Assembly: GCF_900109345.1 (NCBI RefSeq)
Contig: NZ_FNZN01000008.1
Span: forward strand, 62,001-126,000
Origin: Maribacter orientalis
GTDB taxonomy: Bacteria; Bacteroidota; Bacteroidia; Flavobacteriales; Flavobacteriaceae
Direction of reading: 5' to 3'
DNA length: 64,000 nt
The translations under genes were made by a program, and so were the position numbers. The notes beneath the pieces were generated by a model. It saw only the letters and a program-made list of their open reading frames with translations, made no database searches and was not told where the DNA came from. Below are positions 16,866 to 26,524 of the stretch, piece by piece (position 1 is the stretch's first letter; each line of letters begins with the position of its first letter).

Positions 16866-19058
16866 ATGAAACAAATTCTAACTACCCTATTCTTAATTAC
16901 ATGTCTCACAGGTTTTTCTCAAAAATCTATTATAGGATTTTCTCCTGAAAACACCGAAAAACAACTTCAACTAGAAAAAAGTTTTGAAGAAAAATTAAAT
17001 GCCACCAACTTAGATCAGTGGATGCAGAAAATGGCTGCAGAGCCTCATTGGGTCGGTACTGAATTTGGTGAGAAAAATGCTAAATGGATTAAAAGTCAGT
17101 TTGAATCTTGGGGCTATGATACCAAAATTGAAACCTATCAAATTTTATTTCCTTATCCTACGGAAAGGGTTTTAGAACTAACCGGACCTACGAAATATAC
17201 TGCAAAATTAACCGCAGTTCCTGTAGAAGGAGACCCATTTACTGCGCAAGGTGATGCACTTTTGCCGAGCTACAATGCATTTTCTACCGATGGTGATGTA
17301 GAGGCCGAATTAGTATTTGTCAATTATGGTATTCCTAAAGATTATGAAGAATTAGAAAAACTTGGCATAAGTGTAAAAGGGAAAATTGTTATCGCTAAAT
17401 ATCAAGGTTCATGGAGAGGTATTAAGCCAAAGTTAGCTGCTGAAAAAGGAGCTATCGGCTGTATTATTTACTCAGACCCTGAAGATGATGGTTATGGCCA
17501 AGGCGATGTGTACCCTAAAGGTGCTTATAAAAACAAAACAGGCGTGCAGAGAGGTTCTGTTATGGATATGCCTACTTACCCAGGTGATGTTTTGACTCCA
17601 GGTTATGCAGCTACTAAAGATGCTAAAAGATTAGATCGAAAAGATGCGCCGACCATTACAAAAATTCCTGTATTACCCATTTCATATGAAGATGCGCTAC
17701 CTCTTTTATCTGCATTAGATGGTACGGTAGCACCTGAATCATGGCGAGGTGGTTTACCTATAACGTATCACATAGGTCCTGGACCAGCAAAAGTACACCT
17801 GAAACTTGCTTTCGATTGGAAACTGGTTCCTGCACATAATGTAATTGCCACATTAAAAGGTTCTGAATTTCCAGACCAATGGGTAATGCGTGGTAATCAT
17901 CATGATGCATGGGTTCATGGTGCAAACGATCCTATTAGTGGTATGGTAGCCCTTATGGAAGAAGCCCGAGCAATCGGCGAACTTGCAAAAAAAGGACAGA
18001 AACCAAAACGAACTTTAGTGTTTTGTGCTTGGGATGCTGAAGAGCCGGGTCTTATCGGATCTACTGAATGGGTAGAAGATCATAAAAAAGAATTACAAGA
18101 AAAAGTGGTTGCCTATATCAATACCGATGGTAATGGTCGTGGATTTTTAGGTGCTGGTGGTTCACATTCATTACAAGCAATGGTAAGTGAAGTTGCTGGT
18201 TCTGTAATAGACCCACAAACCAAAGTATCGGTTAAAGAGCGAAAAATTGCTTCGAATATGGTTAATGGCGGCGCTGATTCTTTTGAACTATACGCACTAG
18301 GCTCGGGATCAGATTACACTCCTTTTATACAACATGCAGGTATCGCAGCGTTAAATTTAGGATTTGGCGGTGAAAATGGTGGTGGCGAATACCATACTAT
18401 TTATGATACATACCCTCATTACAAAAGATTCAAAGATCCTGAATTTGCATATGGTGTAGCTTTAGCAAATACTGCCGGACTTATAACTTTACGTTTGGCA
18501 AATGCGGATGTGCTACCGTTAAATTTTACACAATGGCATTCTACTGTTTCAAATTACCTAACTGAAATAATCAATGAAACGGATAACATGAGAAAAGATG
18601 TTCTTAAGCATAACACAATGGTAGAGAAAAATACATATCAATTAGCAGCTGATCCAACAAAACAAATTAATAGCCCTACTAAAAAAGATAGGATTCCTTA
18701 TATCGACTTTTCTCCTTTACAAAATGAATTGGTTTTACTAAATGAATCTATAACCGAATTCGAGAAAACAAATACAACTTCACTTTCTAGCAAAATGAGA
18801 AATGAACTCAATAAGAAACTCATGAAAGCTGAACATATGTTAACATCTGAAAAAGGACTACCAAGAAGACCATGGTTTAAACATCAAATTTATGCTCCTG
18901 GTTTCTACACAGGTTATGGCGTTAAAACACTACCTGGAGTTAGAGAAGCTATTGAACAAAAAGATTGGAAAGAGGCGCAAGAACAAATTGAATTATTAAC
19001 TTCTACTTTCAAGAGTTTTAATACATTTATTAAAGAAATGAACGAGAGTATAAAATAA
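16866..19058 (+). CDS. Exported M28-family carboxypeptidase, glutamate carboxypeptidase II-like
   Basis: The 730-residue protein starts with a signal peptide (MKQILTTLFLITCLTGFSQ). Its architecture matches the glutamate carboxypeptidase II/NAALADase family: a PA domain at about 110-330, a zinc peptidase core, and a transferrin-receptor-like dimerisation domain in the last 130 residues. The zinc site shows in GNHHDAWVHGANDP, FCAWDAEEPGLIGS (catalytic and metal-binding Glu), NTDGNG and EYHTIYDTY. It would remove C-terminal acidic or other residues from peptides in the periplasm. DUF2007 follows after 6 bases. Confidence 0.92.
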   Translation: MKQILTTLFLITCLTGFSQKSIIGFSPENTEKQLQLEKSFEEKLNATNLDQWMQKMAAEPHWVGTEFGEKNAKWIKSQFESWGYDTKIETYQILFPYPTERVLELTGPTKYTAKLTAVPVEGDPFTAQGDALLPSYNAFSTDGDVEAELVFVNYGIPKDYEELEKLGISVKGKIVIAKYQGSWRGIKPKLAAEKGAIGCIIYSDPEDDGYGQGDVYPKGAYKNKTGVQRGSVMDMPTYPGDVLTPGYAATKDAKRLDRKDAPTITKIPVLPISYEDALPLLSALDGTVAPESWRGGLPITYHIGPGPAKVHLKLAFDWKLVPAHNVIATLKGSEFPDQWVMRGNHHDAWVHGANDPISGMVALMEEARAIGELAKKGQKPKRTLVFCAWDAEEPGLIGSTEWVEDHKKELQEKVVAYINTDGNGRGFLGAGGSHSLQAMVSEVAGSVIDPQTKVSVKERKIASNMVNGGADSFELYALGSGSDYTPFIQHAGIAALNLGFGGENGGGEYHTIYDTYPHYKRFKDPEFAYGVALANTAGLITLRLANADVLPLNFTQWHSTVSNYLTEIINETDNMRKDVLKHNTMVEKNTYQLAADPTKQINSPTKKDRIPYIDFSPLQNELVLLNESITEFEKTNTTSLSSKMRNELNKKLMKAEHMLTSEKGLPRRPWFKHQIYAPGFYTGYGVKTLPGVREAIEQKDWKEAQEQIELLTSTFKSFNTFIKEMNESIK

Positions 19059-19064
19059 AAAATT

Positions 19065-19292
19065 ATGGATTCAAAATATAAAAAGGTTTTTGGCGGTAAT
19101 AGTATAGAAGCCCATAGAGTGGAACTTACCTTAAAGGATAACAATATTGAACCTATTCTAAAAGATGAAAGTGAGTCTGCACGTATGGCAGGTTTTGGAG
19201 CACCTTTATCTGATATCATTCAGATTTTCGTTCATGAAGATGAAGAAGTAAAAGCCTTGGCATTAATCACCCAATTAAATTGGGATGAATAA
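19065..19292 (+). CDS. DUF2007 family small protein
   Basis: The 75-residue protein matches DUF2007 (putative signal-transducing protein): KVFGGNSIEAHRVELTLKDNNIEP at the start and IIQIFVHEDEEVKAL near the end. The fold is a small alpha/beta domain that resembles PII-type ligand-binding proteins; the real function is unknown. It is 6 bases downstream of the M28 peptidase gene and is probably cotranscribed. Confidence 0.85.
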   Translation: MDSKYKKVFGGNSIEAHRVELTLKDNNIEPILKDESESARMAGFGAPLSDIIQIFVHEDEEVKALALITQLNWDE

Positions 19293-19296
19293 GAAT

Positions 19297-19328
19297 AAAA
19301 AAAAGCCTCCATAATTGGAGGCTTTTTT
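19297..19328. terminator. Bidirectional rho-independent terminator
   Basis: GCCTCC (19305-19310) pairs with GGAGGC (19317-19322) around ATAATT, with six A before and six T after. It sits between the convergent DUF2007 and DUF1080 genes and can serve both. Confidence 0.9.
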
Positions 19329-19342
19329 CACTTAAAAGTATT

Positions 19343-20281
19343 TTATCCTTTAGATAAAGGTGTTATTTCTAACTTTCTGAATTCTACAGGGCCATGATCT
19401 CCTTGAATCATTATTGGTCCAGCTTCGGCTTCGTTATTATCCAAAGCACCACCTGTCATACCATCGATATTTTGGTTTGAAATAATTGTCTTACCATTTG
19501 CAACAATAGTTACTCGCCTACCAATTAAAGTGATATCGAACGATTGCCACTCCCCAGCCTTCATAGCCACATTCTCACTCGGAGAAAGTAAACCATAAAT
19601 TCCACCAAAATAAATAGAAGAAGCTTCCAATCCTATATTATCTGCTATTTGAACTTCATAGCGACCTCTTAAATACAAGCCACTATTACTACCTTCAGGA
19701 TATCGAAATTCTGCATGTAATTTAAAATCTTTAAACTTCTCTTCAGAAATAAGATTAACGCCCGATTTAGTACTCGTTAATACACCATCAATTACGGCCC
19801 ATTGATTACCTTCCTTTATTTTCCATCCATTTAAATTCTTGCCATTAAAAAGCTTTATGGTCTTTCCTTCTTTTACATCGTCATAAAAAGGTAGAATCGG
19901 AGATTTTGTAGCCGTCCACTTATAGGTTTTACCATCAACATAAATCATAGTGCCTTCAAGTCCGTCACCAACTATTTTTCCTTCAAACTCCATATTAGAA
20001 GCTCCTGGTTCCCACTGTGGTGGAATTTTAAATGAGAATAAATCTCCATGTTTTTCTATTTCTGCAACAGGTCGTGCACTACCGAATGCATAAGTAAACC
20101 TACCTATTAGAGTATTTGTACCTGAATGTCTAATTTCTAGCCACGATGGTAATTCTTCTCCTTCTTGATCAATTGTTAAATTCCATTTTCCTTCTAAAGG
20201 ATGCCCTTCTTGCCCAACCATAACGTTTATGCTTAGGGTAGCAAAGCAAAGAAGAGTAAAAGCTGTTTTTATTGTATTCAT
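19343..20281 (-). CDS. Exported DUF1080 protein (3-keto-disaccharide hydrolase family)
   Basis: From the ATG at 20281 the protein has 312 residues and a signal peptide ending near VMVGQE. About 100 residues form a beta-rich N-terminal domain, and a DUF1080 domain follows from about residue 130 (KLFNGKNLNGWKI, then FRYPEGSNSGLYLRG and GEWQSFDITLIG), with a concanavalin-like fold. Some DUF1080 enzymes cleave 3-keto-glycosides made by Gfo/Idh/MocA oxidases. A longer reading to 20368 is possible, but the -7 box TATATTTG lies at 20313-20306, inside that extension, so 20281 is preferred. The gene diverges from the heme/HEAT lipoprotein gene. Confidence 0.87.
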   Translation of the reverse strand: MNTIKTAFTLLCFATLSINVMVGQEGHPLEGKWNLTIDQEGEELPSWLEIRHSGTNTLIGRFTYAFGSARPVAEIEKHGDLFSFKIPPQWEPGASNMEFEGKIVGDGLEGTMIYVDGKTYKWTATKSPILPFYDDVKEGKTIKLFNGKNLNGWKIKEGNQWAVIDGVLTSTKSGVNLISEEKFKDFKLHAEFRYPEGSNSGLYLRGRYEVQIADNIGLEASSIYFGGIYGLLSPSENVAMKAGEWQSFDITLIGRRVTIVANGKTIISNQNIDGMTGGALDNNEAEAGPIMIQGDHGPVEFRKLEITPLSKG

Positions 20282-20305
20282 AGTATTAAATGTTTGATAT
20301 GCTTT

Positions 20306-20313
20306 CAAATATA
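20306..20313 (-). promoter_or_regulatory. -7 promoter box for the DUF1080 gene
   Basis: The minus strand reads TATATTTG, an exact match to TAnnTTTG, ending 24 bases before the start at 20281. It argues for the shorter protein. Confidence 0.5.
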
Positions 20314-20425
20314 CTGGAAGTTTTAACATACTGTTTCTACTCGAAGACTTAAATTCTATCAAAATCAAAAAAAATTCATATTTTATATATCATGTTAATA
20401 AATAAACTACAATAGTTTTTCATTA

Positions 20426-20454
20426 TTGATTAATTACAATAATCGTTACATTTA
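20426..20454 (+). promoter_or_regulatory. Possible promoter of the heme/HEAT lipoprotein gene
   Basis: A TTG at 20426-20428 is followed, after 18 bases, by TACATTTA (20447-20454), one mismatch from TAnnTTTG. The start codon lies 25 bases further on. Confidence 0.3.
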
Positions 20455-20479
20455 AACTTTAAATCAACCTGAAATCAAA

Positions 20480-23400
20480 ATGACATCATTTCAAAAGTTT
20501 TTGCTAGGCATTTTTACCATATGCCTTTTAACTATTTCCTGTGAACAAAAAAAACCAATTGAAATTCCTTTAACCATTCAACAAGATAGCACTGAGCTAC
20601 TTGAAATGGCAAAACTTGCTAGGGAAAGTATTTCAGCGAAAGTAGCTGATGGTTTAAAATTGAGCCTTTGGGCCTCAGACTCTTTAGCACCAGATCCTAT
20701 TGCCATGGATATTGATGATGATGGTAACATTTATATAACCCGATCTAACAGAAATAAAAATTCAGAATTTGACATCCGCGGACATAGAGATTGGATGACA
20801 GAATCCATAGCGTTGGAATCTGTTGAAGACAGAAGAGCTTTTCTTCATAAAACCTTCGCTCCTGAGCTTAGTAAAGAGAATGAGTGGTTTCCTGATTTAA
20901 ACAATGATAGCATTCACGATTGGCATGACCTTGCAGTAGAACAAGACGAAGTTTGGATGTTAGAAGATACCGATAAAGATGGTATAGCCGATATCTCTAC
21001 TCAAATAATGAATGATTTTAACGATGAAATCAATGATCAGGCAGGAGCACTTTTGGTTAGAGATGAAGATGTTTTTGTAGGTATTGGTCCGGGTATGTAT
21101 CGACTTACCGATACTAACGGTGATAAAATTTTAGATACAAAAACGAGTATTGCAACTGGTTTTGCAGTGCATATTGGCTTTAGCGGTCACGGTATGTCTG
21201 GGGCAATTGAAGGACCAGATGGAAAAATTTATTGGGGAATCGGCGATATTGGAGCAAATATTACTACAGTTGATGGTGAAAACCATAAATACCCAAATGA
21301 AGGGGTTATCGTAAGAAGTAATCCTGATGGCTCTAATTTTGAAGTATTTGCACACGGACTTCGAAATACCCATGAATTTGTTTTTGATGCGTATGGTAAT
21401 ATTATTTCATCAGATAATGATGGTGACCACAAAGGTGAAAGTGAAAGACTGGTTCATATCGTAGAAGGCTCTGATGCTGGTTGGAGAGCTAACTGGCAAT
21501 ATGGAAAATATACAGACCCAAAGAATAATGGTTATAATGTTTGGATGGATGAAAAACTATTCGTTCCTCGTTGGGAAGGACAAGCAGCTTATATTATGCC
21601 TCCAATCCAAAATTTTCATAATGGTCCTACAGGAATGAGATATAACCCTGGTACCGCACTTGGTAAAAAATGGTTGGATAAATTCTTTTTGGTAGAATTC
21701 GTTGGCGACCCTAGCCGTTCTCATATTTGGTCTTTTGATTTGAAACCTAAAGGAGCTTCTTTTGAACTAAACACAGATGAATCTATTTTATCGGGCGTAT
21801 TACCCACAGGAATTGATTTTGGCCCTGATGGGGCTTTATACTTGGCCGATTGGGTAAATGGTTGGGGAAGTAAAGATTATGGTAGGGTCTGGAAGTTAGA
21901 TGTAACAGAAGAAACTAACGATCTAGCCCAAGAGCGATTAGAGACCCAAAGATTAATGAAACACAACTATAAAGATGATAAATCAGAAAATTTAGTAAAA
22001 CTATTAAGTTACGGTGATATGAGAATTCGCCAAAAAGCACAGTTCGAATTGGCCAAGAGAACCTTTTGGGGCTACCGTGCATTAAAAGATGTCCTTAAGA
22101 ACGACGAAAATCAGTTTGCGCGTATTCATGCCATTTGGGGAATAGGGCAAATTGCTGCCAATGATAAAGATGATGCAAAGCCATTACTTGAATTATTGAA
22201 TGATAGCGATCCAGAAATTATAGCTCAAAGTGCAAAGGTTTTAGGTGATTTGAGATATGAGGCAGCAGCCGATACTTTAATTTCCTTAACTACTCATGAA
22301 AATGATAGAGTTAAATTTTTCGCAGCTCAAGCATTAGGTAGACTAAAATATGAAAAAGCCGTTGAACCTCTTTTAGCAATGATTGAAGCAAACAATGACC
22401 AAGACCTTTACCTTAGACATGCTGCCGTTTTAGCGCTTTCTAGAATCGGTAACGCAGAACCACTTTTAGCCCTTGCGAGTAGTGAAAATAGAGCTCTAAG
22501 ACTTGCAGCCGTTCTGGTTTTACGAAAATTACAAGAGCCCAAAATCTCCATCTTTTTGTCTGATACAGATGAATATATCGTAACCGAAACTGCTAGAGCT
22601 ATTAATGATGACCTTTCTATTGAAGGCGCCTTACCTTCATTAGCTACAATATTGAATAATGAAAAGTATACCTCAGAACCTCTTTTAAGAAGAGCCATAA
22701 ATGCAGCATTACGAGTAGGTGGAGAACAAGAATTAGATATGCTAATTAATTTTGCAAAAAGAACAAGTGTAACTAGTAGCTTAAGAGGTGAAGCTTTAGC
22801 TGCATTAGGTACTTGGAACAACCCTTCTCTCTTAGACCGTGTGGATGGTAGATATAGAGGAGAAATTATTAGAGAAGGTAATTTACTGCAAGAAAAAATA
22901 GGGAAAGATATTCCAGCGTTACTAAAAGACCGACAACCTGAAATTCTCATCGGTATTTCAAAAACTCTAAGCGCCATTGGAATAAATACATATAATGATG
23001 AATTGTATTACATATTTAAAACAAACAAATCACCAGAGGTAAGAGCATCCGTCTTAAATACTCTAGGTCAACTTAACTTTGATAAGATGGAAGCTGCCAT
23101 GATTATAGGCATGCAAGATTCAAACGAACAAGTGAGGACTTCTGCTGTGGGATTATTAGGTCAATTAAATCTTCCTAAAGAAAAGTTGCCTGCCATCGTC
23201 GGACCTATATTTAAAAAAGGTTCTGTTTCTGAACAACAACGAATGTTGAATGTTTTGGGTGATTTACCTGTAGAAAATAGCAATACCATTTTAGCTAGCC
23301 TTATTGATAAGGCAAGTAAAAATCAATTAGACCAAGGTATACTATTAGATCTTATGGAATCGGTAAATGCGACCGACAACCCTAACCTAATCGCTCAATT

Positions 23401-23872
23401 GGATAAACTCAAAAAAGCTGGCTATTCTGCAGATTCTTTTGAAGAGACCCTTCACGGGGGCAGCTGGTGGGCTGGTAGAAATGTTTTTAATAATAACCCT
23501 ACTGCCCAATGTGTTAGATGCCATGCAGTCGACGGGTCAGGTGGTGAAGTTGGTCCGGCATTAGATAATATTGCCAATGTGTTAAATAGAAAACAAATAC
23601 TTGAAGCTTTAATAGAGCCAAGTAAACGACTCGCGCCAGGTTATGGTACAGTAACACTGACACTTAAAGACGGTCAAAAAGTACAGGGTGTATTGATTGA
23701 AAAACGTGCGAATGATATGCTATTAAGAACTTCTGAAGCAGAACCATTAGAAATTCCTTTAGGAAGAATTGCTAAACAAGAAAATTCAATGTCCGCAATG
23801 CCTGCCATGGGTCGTATGATATCTAGAAGAGAATTACGAGATTTAATGGAATATTTAGGAAGTTTGAAGTAA
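20480..23872 (+). CDS. PVC-type heme-binding lipoprotein with dehydrogenase-like propeller and HEAT repeats
   Basis: This 1130-residue protein has a lipoprotein signal ending LTISCEQK. Residues about 50-490 form a beta-propeller of the membrane-bound dehydrogenase type (related to sugar or sorbosone dehydrogenases, with GIDFGPDGALYLADW). Residues about 500-990 are HEAT-like repeats. The C-terminal 140 residues hold a cytochrome c domain with CVRCH at 1011-1015 and a late Met-rich stretch (SMSAMPAMGRMIS) that may supply the axial ligand. The three-part design suggests oxidation of a sugar or polyol with electron transfer to the respiratory chain. It diverges from the DUF1080 gene. Confidence 0.9.
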   Translation: MTSFQKFLLGIFTICLLTISCEQKKPIEIPLTIQQDSTELLEMAKLARESISAKVADGLKLSLWASDSLAPDPIAMDIDDDGNIYITRSNRNKNSEFDIRGHRDWMTESIALESVEDRRAFLHKTFAPELSKENEWFPDLNNDSIHDWHDLAVEQDEVWMLEDTDKDGIADISTQIMNDFNDEINDQAGALLVRDEDVFVGIGPGMYRLTDTNGDKILDTKTSIATGFAVHIGFSGHGMSGAIEGPDGKIYWGIGDIGANITTVDGENHKYPNEGVIVRSNPDGSNFEVFAHGLRNTHEFVFDAYGNIISSDNDGDHKGESERLVHIVEGSDAGWRANWQYGKYTDPKNNGYNVWMDEKLFVPRWEGQAAYIMPPIQNFHNGPTGMRYNPGTALGKKWLDKFFLVEFVGDPSRSHIWSFDLKPKGASFELNTDESILSGVLPTGIDFGPDGALYLADWVNGWGSKDYGRVWKLDVTEETNDLAQERLETQRLMKHNYKDDKSENLVKLLSYGDMRIRQKAQFELAKRTFWGYRALKDVLKNDENQFARIHAIWGIGQIAANDKDDAKPLLELLNDSDPEIIAQSAKVLGDLRYEAAADTLISLTTHENDRVKFFAAQALGRLKYEKAVEPLLAMIEANNDQDLYLRHAAVLALSRIGNAEPLLALASSENRALRLAAVLVLRKLQEPKISIFLSDTDEYIVTETARAINDDLSIEGALPSLATILNNEKYTSEPLLRRAINAALRVGGEQELDMLINFAKRTSVTSSLRGEALAALGTWNNPSLLDRVDGRYRGEIIREGNLLQEKIGKDIPALLKDRQPEILIGISKTLSAIGINTYNDELYYIFKTNKSPEVRASVLNTLGQLNFDKMEAAMIIGMQDSNEQVRTSAVGLLGQLNLPKEKLPAIVGPIFKKGSVSEQQRMLNVLGDLPVENSNTILASLIDKASKNQLDQGILLDLMESVNATDNPNLIAQLDKLKKAGYSADSFEETLHGGSWWAGRNVFNNNPTAQCVRCHAVDGSGGEVGPALDNIANVLNRKQILEALIEPSKRLAPGYGTVTLTLKDGQKVQGVLIEKRANDMLLRTSEAEPLEIPLGRIAKQENSMSAMPAMGRMISRRELRDLMEYLGSLK

Positions 23873-24077
23873 TAATGGGTGATTAACTACCTTATGAAAA
23901 AATAATTACAATAAAATTAATATTAAGAATAGTTCTTTAGTAAATATTTCAGTTTTATTACCTAAATTTAATTCGTTCTATTTGGCTAGAAACAAGAAAG
24001 TTATACACCAATGCTAAACAAGACTTTTTTCAACTTTTTATGTTAAAAATCAAATACTTGCAATATTTAAGACGATT

Positions 24078-25043
24078 TTGATAAAAGAAAGAAACATTAG
24101 TATCGATATAATTAAGTGTATTGCGGCTATACTTATTACCAACTCTAGTTTCGAAATATTATACCCAATTAGCTCGTTTGCAACGGGTGGAACAATGGGT
24201 AATAGTTTATTTTTCTTTGCCTCGGGATTCACTATTTTTTTGAAACCATTAGGACGATTTGACCAATTTTATAAAAAAAGAATTAATAGAATTTATCCAA
24301 CAGTATTCGCTTGGGCCCTGTTAAGTACTATTTTTTTCGAGGATACTAAAAATATCTTTGAAATCATACTTTATGGAGGGGGATGGTTCATTTCATGCAT
24401 TATGATACTTTACATCTTTCTTTATATAGTTAATAAAACAATGTCCGAAAGGTTAGTCTTAAGCGGAATTATATCGTTTTTAATTGTTCTTGTTTGGTTC
24501 TTTGTTATAGAAAAACATGCCGATAGTTCATTTTATGGAGATAATTCTTTTTTCAGATGGGCTTTCTATTTCCTGTTTATGCTTTTAGGGGCTATATCGG
24601 GGGTTTACCAAAAACAGATTACACATCATTTTACTAAAAATCTTATAGCCATTTTATTATTTATCTTGATATTTTATGTAATGCTTTATTATTCGAGACT
24701 AAATATCATCCCAAAACAAATAGAAATAATATCAATATTACCCTTATTAGGTATGACTTTATATTTTTATAAGTTAGGCAGCACAAAAATAATGAAGAGT
24801 ATTTATAACCATAAAATCTTTGGTACAGCTATAAAAATAATCGGTGGGCTTTGTTTAGAAATTTATTTAGTCCAATCTTCTTTATTAACTGATAAAATGA
24901 ATGACATTTTTCCTTTAAATATAATCGTAATGTTTATGATTATTTTAATAGCGGCATACATCCTTAGATGTGCCGCAAAGTTATTCTCCCAAATATTTAA
25001 AGAGCAAGATTTAGATTACAAAGAAATTTTTCGATTATATTAA
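24078..25043 (+). CDS. Acyltransferase-3 family membrane protein, possibly degenerate
   Basis: The protein (321 residues) has about ten membrane helices and opens with NISIDIIKCIAAILITNSS, like sugar O-acetyltransferases of the acyltransferase-3 family (fucose 4-O-acetylase type). GGTMGNSLFFFASGF and RINRIYPTVFAW also fit. Where most relatives have a histidine at the end of helix 1 (Asn-Ser-His), this one has Asn-Ser-Ser. The start is TTG at 24078, since no ATG occurs between the upstream in-frame stop (24015-24017) and residue 40. The surroundings are AT-rich and contain a broken gene. It could still be active with another substrate or be decaying. Confidence 0.7.
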   Translation: MIKERNISIDIIKCIAAILITNSSFEILYPISSFATGGTMGNSLFFFASGFTIFLKPLGRFDQFYKKRINRIYPTVFAWALLSTIFFEDTKNIFEIILYGGGWFISCIMILYIFLYIVNKTMSERLVLSGIISFLIVLVWFFVIEKHADSSFYGDNSFFRWAFYFLFMLLGAISGVYQKQITHHFTKNLIAILLFILIFYVMLYYSRLNIIPKQIEIISILPLLGMTLYFYKLGSTKIMKSIYNHKIFGTAIKIIGGLCLEIYLVQSSLLTDKMNDIFPLNIIVMFMIILIAAYILRCAAKLFSQIFKEQDLDYKEIFRLY

Positions 25044-25212
25044 AATGCGACTTTTGATGATAGTTTTACTATAACAATCTATCTTGAAAAACATATAACT
25101 CTTTTTGTAATAAGAGCTACAAATTCTCTGTATTAAAGATGGTATTGTAATTGAGATTATTATATAATCCAAATACTCATCCACAACACCAACCTACTTT
25201 AAAATAGTTTTC

Positions 25213-25423
25213 ATGAACAAGGATATTGTATTTATTTTAGGGTTGATGACTGTTTTCTTTTATTAATTGTAAACCTGAATCAACGTTTAAAAATCAACTT
25301 AAATAGTGAGTTGAAATTTAAGTTTAAAAAACTTCTGAAAAAGAAATAAAAAATATCCTCTCGCTTTTGGAAAGCCATACCGGAGAAAATTCTACACTTG
25401 AAAATTTCAAGTTAAATGGATGA
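25213..25423 (+). pseudogene. Remnant of a small lipoprotein gene
   Basis: An ATG at 25213 opens a hydrophobic signal-like start (MNKDIVFILGLMTV) that stops at 25266. A shift of frame near 25250 continues as FSFINCKPEST, a lipobox-like Cys followed by a Lys-Pro-Glu-Ser stretch, which then meets stops at 25304 and 25307. Further on in the same shifted frame, 25331-25420 reads without stops as a charged, helix-like segment (TSEKEIKNILSLLESHTG). Together they look like a lipoprotein broken by at least one frameshift and several stops. The rest of the 25044-25578 interval holds no other gene I can support. Confidence 0.5.
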
Positions 25424-25578
25424 AATTTATTTTGAAGAAATAAGAAAGGATTAATTGGAAAACGATGCCTTAATTATGTGTCTATTAAAGCATATTTAAT
25501 CTTCAATAGACTCCTCTTGCACGCAATATAATAGCACTTATGGTATAGATATGTAAGTAGAAACTTGTCTTAACAACG

Positions 25579-26520
25579 TTAAAAAATAGAAACCTGAATT
25601 TTAGCCTCGGCGAATTCCAGCATCATTTCTTTTATAATTTTACTAGCAGATTTAATGTCATGTATCAATGCAGATACCTGACCTATTTCTAGCTCGCCGT
25701 CTTCTAAATCACCTAAAAACATACCTTTTTTAGCTCGACCTCGTCCTAAAAGTGATTTTAGTTCTTCAGTAGTTGCTCCTTTTTGGTATGCACGTTGAAC
25801 CTCATGATAGAACTTGTTTTTTATCAGTCGTACTGGGGCAAGTTCTTTTAAGGTTAATTGAGTATCTCCTTCTTGAGAATTTACTACCATTTTCTTAAAA
25901 TCAATGTGATTCGACGCCTCTTCACTTGCAACAAATCGACTACCAACCTGCACTCCATCGGCGCCAAGTATCATTGCCGCTAACATTGCTTTACCTGTAG
26001 CTATACCACCTGCTGCAATCAAAGGAATAGTAATTTTTTCTCGCACTGTTGGAATCAAAACCATGGTAGTGGTTTCATCACGACCATTATGTCCGCCTGC
26101 CTCAAAACCTTCGGCAACAATAGCATCTACCCCAGACTCTTGTGCCTTCAATGCAAATTTTAAACTGCTGACAACATGTACTACGGTTATTCCTTTTTCT
26201 TTTAAAAACGTGGTCCAAGTTTTCGGGTTTCCTGCGGATGTGAATACAATTTTTACATCCTCCTCGATAATGATATCCATCAGTTTGTCAATATCAGGAT
26301 ATAACATGGGTACGTTGACACCAAAAGGTTTATTGGTTGCCTTTTTACATTTTTGAATATGCTCTCGCAAAACATCCGGGTACATGCTACCGGCACCTAT
26401 AACACCTAAACCTCCTGCGTTTGAAACAGCACTGGCCAATCGCCAGCCGCTAGTCCACACCATACCACCTTGTATTATTGGAAATTCAATGTTGAAAAGT
26501 TTGGTGATTCTATTTTGCAT
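25579..26520 (-). CDS. Nitronate monooxygenase / FabK-like flavoprotein
   Basis: The 313-residue protein is a TIM barrel of the 2-nitropropane dioxygenase family. Visible signatures are PIIQGGMVWTSG at the start, AVSNAGGLGVIGAG, GFEAGGHNG around residue 140, and IAAGGIATG and GADGVQVGSRF for FMN binding. The family includes nitronate monooxygenases and FabK enoyl-ACP reductases; the GFEAGGHNG loop is shared by both, so I cannot separate them by eye. It lies 64 bases downstream of mnmA on the same strand but has its own TAnnTTTG box almost touching its start codon. Confidence 0.87.
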   Translation of the reverse strand: MQNRITKLFNIEFPIIQGGMVWTSGWRLASAVSNAGGLGVIGAGSMYPDVLREHIQKCKKATNKPFGVNVPMLYPDIDKLMDIIIEEDVKIVFTSAGNPKTWTTFLKEKGITVVHVVSSLKFALKAQESGVDAIVAEGFEAGGHNGRDETTTMVLIPTVREKITIPLIAAGGIATGKAMLAAMILGADGVQVGSRFVASEEASNHIDFKKMVVNSQEGDTQLTLKELAPVRLIKNKFYHEVQRAYQKGATTEELKSLLGRGRAKKGMFLGDLEDGELEIGQVSALIHDIKSASKIIKEMMLEFAEAKIQVSIF

Positions 26521-26524
26521 AAAC

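Noticed and set aside
20282-20368. 29-residue N-terminal extension of the DUF1080 protein
   Set aside because: It contains the promoter box at 20306-20313 and would bury the signal peptide.
22408-22977. Open frame of 189 codons opposite the heme/HEAT lipoprotein gene
   Set aside because: It is antisense to the HEAT repeats, with serine/leucine-rich low-complexity sequence and no family resemblance.
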